A DNA stretch of 64,000 bases from Alphaproteobacteria bacterium. GTDB taxonomy: Bacteria; Pseudomonadota; Alphaproteobacteria; Ferrovibrionales; Ferrovibrionaceae. The notes beneath the pieces were generated by a model that was not told the origin of the DNA, did no database searches, and worked only from the letters and a program-made list of their open reading frames with translations. The first letter of the stretch is position 1. Each line of letters starts with the position of its first letter. The position numbers were made by a program, and so were the translations under genes. Of the stretch, positions 14,361 to 23,436 are shown piece by piece. The DNA lies in the NCBI GenBank assembly GCA_017307375.1, contig JAFKFH010000015.1, forward strand, positions 124,001-188,000, given 5' to 3'.

Positions 14361-16868
14361 TCAACCGTCGCGATAGGCCAGAAGGCGTAGCGCGTTGAAG
14401 ACCACGATCAAGGTTGACCCCTCGTGCAGCGCCACCGCCGGGCCGATGCCGAGGCCCAGGATGGTCGCCGGCAGCAGCACGGCCACGACACCCAGGCTGA
14501 TGAACACGTTCTGGCGGATCACCCAGCGCGTATGTCGGCTAAGCGCCACGGCGAAGGGCAGGTGGCGCAGGTCGTCGGCCATCAGGGCGACGTCGGCGGT
14601 TTCGAGCGCGACGTCCGAACCCGCGGCGCCCATGGCGATGCCGACGGTGGCGTTGGCCATCGCCGGGGCGTCGTTGACGCCGTCGCCGACCATCGCGACC
14701 TTCTGCTGGGCGCGCAGCTTGCGGATCGCCTCGACCTTGTCCTCCGGCATCAGGTCGCCCCAGGCTTCGGTAAGGCCGACATCTCGGGCAATGGCATCGG
14801 CGACCTTCTGGTTATCGCCGGAAATCATGATCATCCGGGTGATGCCCAGCTGGCGCAGCCGGGCCAGCGCGTCGCGCGCCGCCGCGCGCGGGGTATCCAT
14901 CAGGCCGATGACGCCGAGGTCGGCATCGCCGTGGCGTACCGCCATCGTCGTGCGGCCCTCACTCCGCAGCCGGGCGATCGCCGCCGCCGCGGCCGCGCCC
15001 AGCGGGGCGATGCCGTCGTTGCCGAACATCTCCGCCTTGCCGATCCAGACGGGCTTGCCGTCGAGATCCGCGCTGACCCCGCGCCCGGTCAGGCTTTTCA
15101 GGCTGCCCGCCTCGGGGATATCGGCGCCGCCCAGCCGTTCGCGCCCGTCGCGGGCGATGGCGGCGGCCAGCGGATGGTCGCTCAACTGCTCGACGGCGAC
15201 GGCGACCTTGAGCAACGTTTCCTCCGCGACGCCCTCGGCCAGGACGATATCGGTGATGCGGGGCCGCCCCTCGGTCAACGTGCCGGTCTTGTCGAAGGCG
15301 ATAGCGTTGAGCGAACCGAGATTCTCCAGCGGTGCGCCGCCTTTGACCAGCACGCCGCCGCGCGCGGCGCGCGCCACGCCCGACAGGACCGCGCTGGGTG
15401 TGGCAATGGCCAGCGCGCAGGGGCTCGCCGCCACCAGCACCGCCATGGCGCGGTAGAAGCTGGCGCTGAACGGTTCGTCGACCACCACCCAGGCAAACAG
15501 CAGCACGACGGCCAGTACCAACACCGCCGGCACGAAGATGCGCTCGAACCGGTCGGTGAATCGTTGGGTGGGTGATTTCTGGGTCTCGGCCTGGGCGACC
15601 ATTTCGACGACCTTGGCCAGTGCCGACTCGGTCGAGAGGCGAGTGACCTCGATGTCGACGGCGCCGGCACCGTTGATGGTGCCGGCGAAGACCCGGGCGG
15701 CCGCGTCGACAGCATTGGGCCGGGCCCGTGCCGCGGCGGGGTCGGCCACCGGGCGCTTGTCGACCGGAATGCTCTCCCCGGTGACCGGGGCCTGGTTGAT
15801 GGCTGTCTCGCCCTTGACCACGAAGCCGTCCGCGGGCAGCCGTTCGTTGGGCCGGACGAGGACGACGTCGCCGACGACCAGTTCTTCGACCGGTACTTCA
15901 ACGACCTCCTCGCCGCGGCGCACGCTGGCCGTCGGCGGGGCGAGCTTGGCCAGCGCCTCGATCGCCTGTTTGGCGCGGCCCATAGCGAAATGCTCCAGCG
16001 CGTGACCCAGGCTGAACAGGAACAACAGCAGCGCACCTTCGGCGAAGGCGCCGAGCGTGGCGGCGCCGGCCGCCGCGACCAGCATCAGGGTATCGATCTC
16101 GAATTTTCGGAGGCGCAGATTGTCGATGGCCTCCCGCAACGTGTAGAAACCACCGAAGAAATAGGCTGCGATATAACAGGCCGTCGGCAACCAGCCGGGC
16201 GCGCCGGTGACCAGTTTCTCGACGAGATAACCGGCGCCGAGCAACGCCCCGCACACCAGCGCGAAGATCAACTCGGTATTTGGCCCGAGAATGCCGCCAT
16301 GGGCGTGCCCATGGCCATGGTCGTCGCCGTGCGCATGATCATGACCGTCACCATGATCATGGCTGTGATCATGGTCGTGATCGTGCGCCTTGCCAGCGTG
16401 CGTGGCGGCCGCTGGCGCAGCCTCGGACAGGCGAACGCCCATCTGGGTCAGCAGGTCGCGCAGTGGCGCCTCGGAGGTGCGTTCACGGTCGAATTCCGCG
16501 CGCACAAATCCGGCCGAGCTGGCTTCCGCCTCCATCACGCCAGGCAAAGCGCGCAGGCGATCAGCCACGGTGCGCGCCCGGCGCTCATGATTGATGCCCT
16601 GGACCTTCCACATGACATGGCCAAACCGGTCGGAGATCTTCGCCCCGACACTGGTGACCAGTTCGCGGATGCGGAACAGCGGCAAAATGGCAGGATCGTA
16701 GTGGAAGCAGAGCTGGGGCGGCTCGCCCGGCGCCCCTGGGGCCACATGCACCTCGTCGATGCCGTCGCGGCCTTGTATTTCCGCCCTCAGCCTGGCAACG
16801 CAGGCATCATCGGCATCGTGGACACCAGGCAGCAGGACCGCAATGTCCAGGCGCAGCTTCTCGGTCAC
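14361..16868 (-). CDS. P1B-4-type metal-exporting P-type ATPase
   Basis: This 835-residue ATPase has the SPC motif in the fourth transmembrane helix (VLVAASPCALAIATPS), DKTGTLTEG, GDGVNDAPA, and HEGST in the last membrane segment. SPC plus HEG(G/S)T is the signature of the P1B-4 group (CzcP/PfeT/CtpD), which exports Zn, Cd, Co or Fe(II). A cytosolic extension of about 190 residues ends in a very His/Asp-rich stretch of about 30 residues, likely a metal buffer. The GTG at 16868 has AAAGGA nine bases upstream and is preferred over the upstream ATG. No dedicated regulator is adjacent. Confidence 0.9.
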   Translation of the reverse strand: MTEKLRLDIAVLLPGVHDADDACVARLRAEIQGRDGIDEVHVAPGAPGEPPQLCFHYDPAILPLFRIRELVTSVGAKISDRFGHVMWKVQGINHERRARTVADRLRALPGVMEAEASSAGFVRAEFDRERTSEAPLRDLLTQMGVRLSEAAPAAATHAGKAHDHDHDHSHDHGDGHDHAHGDDHGHGHAHGGILGPNTELIFALVCGALLGAGYLVEKLVTGAPGWLPTACYIAAYFFGGFYTLREAIDNLRLRKFEIDTLMLVAAAGAATLGAFAEGALLLFLFSLGHALEHFAMGRAKQAIEALAKLAPPTASVRRGEEVVEVPVEELVVGDVVLVRPNERLPADGFVVKGETAINQAPVTGESIPVDKRPVADPAAARARPNAVDAAARVFAGTINGAGAVDIEVTRLSTESALAKVVEMVAQAETQKSPTQRFTDRFERIFVPAVLVLAVVLLFAWVVVDEPFSASFYRAMAVLVAASPCALAIATPSAVLSGVARAARGGVLVKGGAPLENLGSLNAIAFDKTGTLTEGRPRITDIVLAEGVAEETLLKVAVAVEQLSDHPLAAAIARDGRERLGGADIPEAGSLKSLTGRGVSADLDGKPVWIGKAEMFGNDGIAPLGAAAAAAIARLRSEGRTTMAVRHGDADLGVIGLMDTPRAAARDALARLRQLGITRMIMISGDNQKVADAIARDVGLTEAWGDLMPEDKVEAIRKLRAQQKVAMVGDGVNDAPAMANATVGIAMGAAGSDVALETADVALMADDLRHLPFAVALSRHTRWVIRQNVFISLGVVAVLLPATILGLGIGPAVALHEGSTLIVVFNALRLLAYRDG

Positions 16869-17108
16869 GTCGGAGTCCTTTACTTTGGAACGGGTGTCGC
16901 GAGCAGGAGACAGACTCGGCGCGCCCCGCCATAACCTGACGGCGGTTATCATCAACTCGCACGCGAATAGTGCGCAAGCGTTACCACAGTGTCGTTGCTG
17001 GAAAAATCGGTAATCCGACGATGCATCGGGCTTCTATGGCAGGAGGGCCAGCTGCGACATTCTACCGCAGGGGACGAGCCACCTTTGTCCATGGTATGGA
17101 GCAGGATC

Positions 17109-17444
17109 ATGGGCCGCTGCCTCCGCCTTCTTCTCATCGCCGTCTTCACCCTCGCGCTGGTCGCGAGCGGCATGGCGATGGGTGCGTCACAGCAGGTCTT
17201 CTCGGCATCCGTGCCGTCGACGGGCAGCGTCCTGCGTGCTGACCACGGTAGCTGCCCATCCTGTTCGACATCGTCGGTCGTTGCTGCTCCCTCTCATTGC
17301 GCCTCGAGTTGCCCCAGTCTGATCGGCACCCGCGTCGCCGGCCTGGCGCTTGACGAAGTTACCCGGCAATTGCCGGCGCCGGCGCCCGGAGTGCGTGCAG
17401 CCGGGCGCACGACAATTCCCGACCCGATACCTCCGAGATCCTGA
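17109..17444 (+). CDS. Small Cys-rich exported protein
   Basis: This is a 111-residue protein with a clear signal or membrane segment (LRLLLIAVFTLALVASG). A short mature part follows with CPSCS and CASSC pairs. The ATG at 17109 follows GGAG at a good distance. No named family is recognised. The Cys pairs and position ahead of a DsbA-like protein and CcdA suggest a periplasmic metal-binding or thiol role. The layout resembles that of the DUF2946 protein at 9087. Confidence 0.5.
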   Translation: MGRCLRLLLIAVFTLALVASGMAMGASQQVFSASVPSTGSVLRADHGSCPSCSTSSVVAAPSHCASSCPSLIGTRVAGLALDEVTRQLPAPAPGVRAAGRTTIPDPIPPRS

Positions 17445-17618
17445 AGCGCGCCTGACGGGCATGCCGCCCGTTCCCGGTCGCCGTTCCGCGGCGGCCGCGC
17501 CATTCCGCCGGTGTGCGCCAGCGGTGCCTATAGGATGTCAGAGGATCTTCACCATGGTTCCGTTTTCATCAACGGCAGCATCCCGGCTGCCTGTGCCGGC
17601 CATCGGCCGCGGTGCGCA

Positions 17619-17804
17619 ATGACGCCCGACGTCGAAGCCCAGTTCGGCCAGATCTTCGGGCGCCCCGCCTCGGGTGGCTTGAAGCCAGACGCCGCCCCTC
17701 CGCGGCCCATCGCGTCGCCCGTGTCGTTGCGCCGGTGCGCCGATTGCGGCCTTGATCAGCCGGCCATCGCCAGGGAGTGCATCCAATGCAGCATCCGGCG
17801 TTGA
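17619..17804 (+). CDS. Small zinc-ribbon-like protein
   Basis: This 61-residue reading frame has two CxxC pairs, CADC and CIQC, 13 residues apart, as in zinc ribbons. It overlaps the start of the DsbA-like gene by 19 bases, which suggests coupling. No family is recognised and the first half is low complexity, so the gene call is tentative. Confidence 0.35.
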   Translation: MTPDVEAQFGQIFGRPASGGLKPDAAPPRPIASPVSLRRCADCGLDQPAIARECIQCSIRR

Positions 17805-18415
17805 TTTCCCGCGCCCACTTGACGCGCCGCCGCCTTTTGCGGGCAGCGAGCCTCATGCCCGCGATCCTGGCTGCACCGTCAGCGAGTGCAATCGCCGCAG
17901 CCAGCATCGACGAGATGGTGATCGGGAACCCCGCGGCGCCGGTCACGATCATCGAATACGCATCGATGACCTGCCCGCACTGCGCAAAATTTCATCAGAC
18001 CGTCCTTCCGCGGATTAAGGCAGAGCTGGTCGACACCGGCAAGGTCCGGCTGATCTACCGCGATTTCCCATTGGATGGCCTGGCCGTGCGGGCCGCAATG
18101 CTGGCCCGCTGCGGTGGCGGCCAGCGGTTCTTCGCTTTCGCCGACGTGATCTATGCCCAGCAGGCCCAGTGGGCACGCGCGGCCGATCCGCTCGCCGCCC
18201 TGCGCCAGCTTGGGCGGCTTGGTGGACTGTCCGACCAGGAAATCGAAGGATGCCTCGCTGATCGGGCACTGGAGGATGCCGTGCTGCGCAGCAGGATGGA
18301 CGGCCAACAGAAGTTCCAGATCGACAGCACGCCCGCCTTCCTGATCAACGGCAAACGCTTCCGGGGGGCGCCTGAGTTCGACGCGATCCGCCAGGCGATC
18401 GAGGAAGCCGGATAG
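17786..18415 (+). CDS. DsbA-family thiol oxidoreductase
   Basis: This protein of about 209 residues has a twin-arginine-like signal (TRRRLLRAASLMPAILAAPS) and a thioredoxin fold. The active site is MTCPHC near residue 62, and a cis-Pro loop occurs at STPAFLING. It matches periplasmic DsbA/DsbG-like proteins with an AAPVTIIEYASMTCPHC start. ATG 17786 is used; a GTG nine bases upstream is possible. The CcdA gene follows 30 bp downstream, so electrons for this protein may come across the membrane from thioredoxin, which would point to a reductase or metal-centre assembly role. Confidence 0.85.
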   Translation: MQHPALISRAHLTRRRLLRAASLMPAILAAPSASAIAAASIDEMVIGNPAAPVTIIEYASMTCPHCAKFHQTVLPRIKAELVDTGKVRLIYRDFPLDGLAVRAAMLARCGGGQRFFAFADVIYAQQAQWARAADPLAALRQLGRLGGLSDQEIEGCLADRALEDAVLRSRMDGQQKFQIDSTPAFLINGKRFRGAPEFDAIRQAIEEAG

Positions 18416-18445
18416 CGCGGCGGCGCTCGAGTACAGCGCGCCGTC

Positions 18446-19174
18446 ATGGATATTTCAGCGATCGGTCTCGCCACGGCGTTCGGCGCCGGGGTGATCTCGT
18501 TCCTGTCACCCTGCGTCTTGCCGCTCGTGCCGGGCTATTTGTCGTTCGTCACCGCCGATGGGCCGGTCGCGAGCGCTACAGCCCAGCCGCCCGTTCACCG
18601 TCTTGGCCGTAGCCTCTGGTTCATCGCTGGCTTCTCGGCGGTATTTATTGCGCTGGGTGCAGGGGCGACGTGGATCGGCCAAGCGCTGCTGGCCTATCGC
18701 TACGAGTTGAATATCGTTGCCGGCACGTTGGTCGCCATCGCCGGGCTACTGACGCTGGGCCTGCCGCGACCGGCCTGGCTGCTCCGCGATTTCCGATATC
18801 ACGGGCCGGTGGCGATGCGGGGACCGGCGGGGCCCCTGTTGCTCGGAGTTGCCTTCGGATTCGGCTGGACACCCTGCATTGGACCGGTACTGGGGGCGGT
18901 GCTTGCCGTGGGCGCCACCGCCAGCCGGCAAGCCGAGGGCATCGCGTTGCTGGCCGCCTACGCGGCTGGCCTCGGCGTGCCGTTCCTGCTTGCAGCGCTT
19001 TCCGCCCAAGGGGCCGCGGCCAGGCTGAAGCCGCTGCGACGATTCAGCCGCCCGCTGCAGATACTGGCGGGAGCGGTGCTGGTCGTAATGGGCGTGGCGA
19101 TGCTGACCAACCGGCTATCCGACGCGGCCCTCTGGCTGTTCGAGGCTTTCCCCGGCCTCGCCAGGCTGGGCTGA
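18446..19174 (+). CDS. ccdA: CcdA/DsbD-type membrane thiol transporter
   Basis: This 242-residue protein has six predicted membrane helices. The two conserved half-motifs are FLSPCVLPLVPGYLSF in helix 1 and FGFGWTPCIGPVLGA in helix 4, whose Cys pair carries reducing power from cytosolic thioredoxin to the periplasm. CcdA serves cytochrome c maturation and metal-centre assembly. It sits between a DsbA-like protein and lnt, in a same-strand run that leads to PCuAC and Sco copper chaperones. The latter need reduced thiols. Confidence 0.9.
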   Translation: MDISAIGLATAFGAGVISFLSPCVLPLVPGYLSFVTADGPVASATAQPPVHRLGRSLWFIAGFSAVFIALGAGATWIGQALLAYRYELNIVAGTLVAIAGLLTLGLPRPAWLLRDFRYHGPVAMRGPAGPLLLGVAFGFGWTPCIGPVLGAVLAVGATASRQAEGIALLAAYAAGLGVPFLLAALSAQGAAARLKPLRRFSRPLQILAGAVLVVMGVAMLTNRLSDAALWLFEAFPGLARLG

Positions 19175-19193
19175 GCCATGCTCGGAACGCGCA

Positions 19194-20753
19194 ATGGCTG
19201 ATGTCATGCCTCTCTGCTGGCGCCAGGCGGGCGTGGCGGCCGCGCTCGGCGCGACCGCAACGCTCGGCCTGGCTCCTATCGGGTTTTGGCCCCTGACGCT
19301 GGCGGCCTTCGGTGGCTTGTTCCTGCTGATCCGTCGCCAAGAGCGGGCCTGGCGTGCGACCTTCGTCGGTTGGTGCTTCGGCTTCGGCTACTTTCTGGCC
19401 GGGCTGCACTGGATCAGCAATGCGTTCATGACCGATGGAGGCCGTCTTGCCTGGGCGGCCGTGCCGGCGGTCGTCGCGCTGTCGGCGCTGATGGCCGTCT
19501 ACGCGGCGCTGGCCGTCGGGCTGACCGCGCTGGTCGGGGCGCCCGGGACCGTCCGGGCGGTTGTGCTGGCGGCGTTCTGGACAGTGTCCGAATTACTGCG
19601 CGCCAGCCTGTTCGGCGGTTTTCCCTGGAATCTGGTGGGCTACGCTATCGCTGGCAACGAGGCGATGGCGCAGCTCGCGTCGCTCGGTGGCATCCACGCC
19701 CTTGGCTTCGTCACCGTGCTCTTCGCCACGCTCGGCGCGGCAGCGCTGACGCTTCATGGGCGGCACCGATGGTCGCTGGCCGGCGTGGCAATTGTCCTGC
19801 TCGCGGCGACTTGGGGCTATGGCATCATCAGGCTGTCCGAGGCCGGGATCGGTGACGCTTCCACAGTCCTGCGTCTCGTGCAGGCCGACATCCCCCAGGC
19901 CCGAAAATGGCGTGTCGACGAGCGCGAGGCGATCATCGAGCGCTATATCGACCTCAGCAACCAGCCGCCGGCGGGTCAGGCGCCGACAGTGATCCTGTGG
20001 CCGGAATCGGCCTTGCCCGTGGCGATTGATCAGGCCGGGCCGTTCGCCGAGCGGCTGCGCACGGTGGTGCCGTCGGACGGGTACCTCGTGACGGGCGCCG
20101 TCCGCTATCACCCCGATGTCCAGGGCGGCCCGCCGCATCCCCACAATAGCGCCGTGGCGATCGACGGCAGCGGCCGGATTGCCGCCGATTACGACAAGGT
20201 CCGCTTGGTACCGTTCGGCGAATTCGTGCCGTTCGGCCGGTACCTGCCGATCGAGAAGATGACGGCGGGCCGCGAGGATTTCCGGCCGGGTCCTGGACCT
20301 CGCAGCTGGTCCCTCCCTGGTCTGCCGCCTGCCCAGCCGCTGATCTGCTACGAGGCCGTCTTTCCAGGCGATCAGCCGCCCGCGACGGCAGAACGCCGGC
20401 CGGCTTGGTTGCTGAACCTGACCAATGATGCCTGGTTCGGGGCGTCGTCCGGTCCCTACCAGCATTTCGCGATGGCGCGGCTGCGTGCGATCGAACGCGG
20501 CCTCCCGCTGGTGCGGGTCGCCAACGGTGGCATCTCCGCGGTGACCGACGCCTACGGCCGCACCGTCGCGGCGCTGCCCCTCGACGCGGTCGGCATCCTC
20601 GACGTGGCCCTCCCTCGCCCCATGGCGACAAAAACCACCTACGAGCGCCACGGCGACCGGCCGCTGTGGATCCTCATCGGCATCGTGGTCGCCGCGATCA
20701 CCCTGTTGCAGTCCGTGTTTCCGGATCGCTTCTGGACCAGCGACGGAACCTGA
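19194..20753 (+). CDS. lnt: Apolipoprotein N-acyltransferase
   Basis: This 519-residue protein has N-terminal membrane helices and a C-terminal nitrilase-like catalytic domain. The catalytic triad is visible as Glu in LWPESALP, Lys in YDKVRLVPFGEFVPFG and Cys in PLICYEAVFPG. Lnt adds the third acyl chain to lipoproteins in the inner membrane and is normally a chromosomal single-copy gene. Here it lies on a plasmid-like replicon with lspA, 186 bp apart, so it is likely a second copy. It may be devoted to lipoproteins made by this metal and copper cluster. Start at ATG 19194. Confidence 0.92.
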   Translation: MADVMPLCWRQAGVAAALGATATLGLAPIGFWPLTLAAFGGLFLLIRRQERAWRATFVGWCFGFGYFLAGLHWISNAFMTDGGRLAWAAVPAVVALSALMAVYAALAVGLTALVGAPGTVRAVVLAAFWTVSELLRASLFGGFPWNLVGYAIAGNEAMAQLASLGGIHALGFVTVLFATLGAAALTLHGRHRWSLAGVAIVLLAATWGYGIIRLSEAGIGDASTVLRLVQADIPQARKWRVDEREAIIERYIDLSNQPPAGQAPTVILWPESALPVAIDQAGPFAERLRTVVPSDGYLVTGAVRYHPDVQGGPPHPHNSAVAIDGSGRIAADYDKVRLVPFGEFVPFGRYLPIEKMTAGREDFRPGPGPRSWSLPGLPPAQPLICYEAVFPGDQPPATAERRPAWLLNLTNDAWFGASSGPYQHFAMARLRAIERGLPLVRVANGGISAVTDAYGRTVAALPLDAVGILDVALPRPMATKTTYERHGDRPLWILIGIVVAAITLLQSVFPDRFWTSDGT

Positions 20754-20769
20754 CGATCGGAGTTTCTTA

Positions 20770-20943
20770 ATGAATCAGCCCATATCCAAACTCGAATTCT
20801 ACCGACGCCGGCGCGGCAGGAACATCGCCGTCGCGGTCGTGCTCGCTGCCCTGGTCGTTCTGTTCTTCACGATCTCGATGGTGAAGATGGCCGGCATCAT
20901 GGACGACGAACATACCCGGCCGGCCGGAGCGGCCGACCAATGA
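20770..20943 (+). CDS. Small single-pass membrane protein (CoxF-like)
   Basis: This 57-residue protein has a basic N-terminus (LEFYRRRRGRNIAVAV) and one membrane helix (VLAALVVLFFTISMVKM). The pattern resembles the small CoxF-like proteins found beside cytochrome oxidase assembly genes, though the match is short. GGAG lies about 10 bases before ATG 20770. Its stop overlaps the lspA start (ATGA), so it belongs to the operon. A role in copper or oxidase assembly fits the PCuAC and Sco genes downstream. Confidence 0.6.
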   Translation: MNQPISKLEFYRRRRGRNIAVAVVLAALVVLFFTISMVKMAGIMDDEHTRPAGAADQ

Positions 20944-21464
20944 CGAAGACGGGCTTGGGCGCATTGCCGGACACCCGCGCCAAGCTCGGGGCATTGCAGC
21001 TGATCACCGCCGTGATCGTGCTCGATCAGTTCTTCAAGCAGGTGATGATCGACCAGGGCAGCGCCGGCGGCCTGCCGATCGCGGTGACGCCGTTCTTCAA
21101 TCTCGTGCTCGGCTTCAATCGCGGCGTCACCTTTGGTCTGCTGGCCAGCGATAACCCCTACGCCCCCTATCTGCTGGGCGGTCTCGCCATCATCTTTTCG
21201 ATCGGGTTCTGGATCATGCTGATCCGCAGCCCTCGCACGCATGAGCGCCTGGGGCTTGCCGCGGTGGCAGGCGGCGCACTGGCCAATGCGATCGACCGCC
21301 TTTATCGCGGCGCCGTCACCGATTTTCTCGATTTTCACGCCGCCGGCTGGCACTGGCCGGCTTTCAACCTGGCTGACGTCGCCATCGTCTGTGGCGTCGC
21401 CTTGCTGCTGGCTTCCGCATGGCGCAACGCGCCGGCGGGCCCCACCACCGACAGAGGAGTTTGA
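20940..21464 (+). CDS. lspA: Lipoprotein signal peptidase (signal peptidase II)
   Basis: This 174-residue protein has four membrane helices. The family blocks are IVLDQFFKQ, FNRGVTFGLLA, and GGALANAIDRLYRGAVTDFLDF, with the catalytic Asp residues in AIDR and TDFLDF. It cleaves prolipoproteins after acyl transfer. Extra lspA copies are known in metal-resistance cassettes, for example the LspA part of PbrBC in lead resistance. It is coupled to the small membrane protein upstream and ends two bases before the PCuAC gene. Confidence 0.92.
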   Translation: MTKTGLGALPDTRAKLGALQLITAVIVLDQFFKQVMIDQGSAGGLPIAVTPFFNLVLGFNRGVTFGLLASDNPYAPYLLGGLAIIFSIGFWIMLIRSPRTHERLGLAAVAGGALANAIDRLYRGAVTDFLDFHAAGWHWPAFNLADVAIVCGVALLLASAWRNAPAGPTTDRGV

Positions 21465-21466
21465 CG

Positions 21467-21958
21467 ATGATGTTGACCCACCGCGCCATGGCCTTGATCG
21501 CGTTCGCCGTGCTGGCGACACCCGGACCGGCCCTCAGTCATGAAACTGTCGCGGGCGCCCTGTTCATCGATCATCCGATCGCCCGCGAAACGCCGTCGGC
21601 AAAGACGCCCGGGGGCGCGTACATGACGATCCGCAACAACGGCGACAAGCCCGACCGCCTGGTTGCTGCCCGCACACCCGCGGCGGGCAGGGTCGAATTC
21701 CATCAGAGCATCATCGATGGCGACATCGTCAGGATGCGGCCGTTGCCGGCGATCGACCTGCCGCCCGCTGGAAGCGTCGCGTTGCAGCCGGGCAAGGGCA
21801 TGCACCTGATGCTGATGGATCTCGCCGAACGGCTGAAGCGCGGCGACAGCTTTCCGATGACGCTGACCTTCGAACGCGGGGGCGATGTCGAAATCACCAT
21901 TCGCGTCACCGCGATCACCGGCGCGGCCGGCGGTCATCACCAGCCGGACACGCAGTAA
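21467..21958 (+). CDS. PCuAC-type periplasmic copper chaperone
   Basis: This 163-residue protein has a signal peptide (ALIAFAVLATPGPALS). The PCuAC fold copper motif is His in RVEFHQSIIDGD, then a MRPLP segment, and KGMHLMLMDL (the H(M)X10MX21HXM pattern). PCuAC delivers Cu(I) to the CuA or CuB centre of cytochrome oxidase together with Sco. ATG 21467 follows AGAGGAG closely. The C-terminal GGHHQP adds two His. The Sco gene follows after 12 bp. Confidence 0.88.
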   Translation: MMLTHRAMALIAFAVLATPGPALSHETVAGALFIDHPIARETPSAKTPGGAYMTIRNNGDKPDRLVAARTPAAGRVEFHQSIIDGDIVRMRPLPAIDLPPAGSVALQPGKGMHLMLMDLAERLKRGDSFPMTLTFERGGDVEITIRVTAITGAAGGHHQPDTQ

Positions 21959-21970
21959 GGAGGCGGGCCG

Positions 21971-22585
21971 ATGCCTCTTGCCGCTCGCATGACCATCGTC
22001 GCCCTGGCCGCGATGCTGACGGTCTCGGTTGCCGTAAGCCTGCTGCTCGTCACCCGGCCGGATCCTGCGCCGGCCGAGAAGGTCAGGCGCATCGGCGATA
22101 TCGGCGGCCCGTTCACCCTGATCGACCATCGCGGCCGGACGGTGACGCAGGCCGATTTCGTCGGATCGCCGTTCATCGTCTTCTTCGGCTTCACCTCATG
22201 CCCCGACGTCTGCCCGACGGCCCTGAGCTATGCCCTGACCGCGCTGGACGGACTGCCCGGGGTGGACACGGCGCCGGTCAACATCTTGCTGGTATCCGTA
22301 GATCCCGCGCGCGATACCCCGGAGCGCCTGACCGAGTACGTCACAGCTTTCGACGGCCGCGTGGTTGGCCTGACCGGCTCGGACCAACAGGTCGGGGCAA
22401 TGGCCGAAACCTACCGCGTGTTCTACCAAAAGACGCCGCCCGATGCCGCCGGCAACTACTCGGTCGATCATTCGGGAAGCATCTTCCTGATGGACCGAAG
22501 CGGAAAATTCGCCTCGACCCTTGACGTGCATGAACCGATCGAAACGGCGACGGCCAAGCTTGCCGGCGTCATTGGCAGGGAATGA
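21971..22585 (+). CDS. Sco1/SenC copper chaperone
   Basis: This 204-residue protein has an N-terminal membrane anchor and a thioredoxin-like domain. The copper ligands are the CxxxC in FTSCPDVCPTAL and the distal His in YSVDHSGSIFLMD. Sco proteins insert copper into the CuA centre of cytochrome c oxidase. It is the last large gene of the plus-strand envelope and copper run, with a short membrane protein overlapping its stop codon. Confidence 0.92.
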   Translation: MPLAARMTIVALAAMLTVSVAVSLLLVTRPDPAPAEKVRRIGDIGGPFTLIDHRGRTVTQADFVGSPFIVFFGFTSCPDVCPTALSYALTALDGLPGVDTAPVNILLVSVDPARDTPERLTEYVTAFDGRVVGLTGSDQQVGAMAETYRVFYQKTPPDAAGNYSVDHSGSIFLMDRSGKFASTLDVHEPIETATAKLAGVIGRE

Positions 22586-22746
22586 CGGCCATGCGTCCTG
22601 CCACCCCCCCGCGGCGGCGCCGACGGCTCCTTTCGAAGATCATTTTCGGGATCGCCGTGCCCGTGCTGTTCGTATACTTCCTGGTGAAGGGCTTGTGGCG
22701 CCCGGCCGAGCGACAAGGGCGCCGCATCAAGGGCGGTGTGGCATAG
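22582..22746 (+). CDS. Small membrane protein after Sco
   Basis: This frame of about 54 residues overlaps the Sco stop (ATGA). A second in-frame ATG at 22591 has AGGGA at better spacing. It has a very basic start (PPRRRRRLLSK), one membrane helix (IIFGIAVPVLFVYFLV) and a basic tail. It resembles the small membrane protein at 20770 in layout. Function is unknown. Confidence 0.5.
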   Translation: MTAMRPATPPRRRRRLLSKIIFGIAVPVLFVYFLVKGLWRPAERQGRRIKGGVA

Positions 22747-22773
22747 ACCGCCGCCGCCCGCTCGCCCTTTGCG

Positions 22774-23436
22774 CTACCGGGTGGATCTTACCCGCTCGAC
22801 CTCGCTGCGCACGAGGTCGTAGAGCTGTTGGGCACCAAATGAGAGCAGTGGCTTCTCGTTGACGAAAAACGTTGGTGTCCCCCGAACATTGGCCGTGCGC
22901 AGGTCGGCCACGTCCTGGCGCAGCACCGCATCGATCTCGGGTCGCGCGATGTCGCGGCGCGCCCGCTCGACGTCGAGGCCCTGGTCCGCAGCCACCGCCC
23001 AAGCGATGTCCAGCCTGGGGGCCCCGTGCACCGCCCAGGACGGCTGTGTCTGCAACAGCCCTTCCAGCACCGGCACGAAGAGATTCTGCAAACGGGCGGC
23101 CTCCAGCATCCGCACCACCTCGTCCGAGCCTTCATGCAAAGGCGCGTAGCGGATGACTAGCCTGACATCGTTCGGGAACATGCCAAGGATCTGCTTCACC
23201 ACCGGATAGAACGCCCGGCATGTCTCGCAAGACGGATCGAAGAACTCGACGATGGTCACGGGGGCGTTCGACGGGCCCATGATTGGCGCATGTGCGCGTA
23301 CCAGCGCGGCCGAGGCCGCAGCGGCTGCGTTCAACTGGTTTTCGCGAACCTGTCGATCGTAGAGGAACCAGCCGGCAGCGAAAGCGGCGATGGCGATCAC
23401 GGCGGTGAGAAGGACGATCTGATGGCGTCTGGTCAC
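22774..23436 (-). CDS. Membrane-anchored DsbA-family protein
   Basis: This 220-residue protein has an N-terminal membrane helix (IVLLTAVIAIAAFAAGWFLY) and a DsbA-like thioredoxin domain with the active site CETC in EFFDPSCETCRAFYPVV. A VRGTPTFFVN cis-Pro loop is also present. It is the downstream partner of DsbB: its ATG overlaps the DsbB stop by four bases. Together they would oxidise periplasmic thiols, opposite to the CcdA branch on the other strand. Confidence 0.88.
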   Translation of the reverse strand: MTRRHQIVLLTAVIAIAAFAAGWFLYDRQVRENQLNAAAAASAALVRAHAPIMGPSNAPVTIVEFFDPSCETCRAFYPVVKQILGMFPNDVRLVIRYAPLHEGSDEVVRMLEAARLQNLFVPVLEGLLQTQPSWAVHGAPRLDIAWAVAADQGLDVERARRDIARPEIDAVLRQDVADLRTANVRGTPTFFVNEKPLLSFGAQQLYDLVRSEVERVRSTR

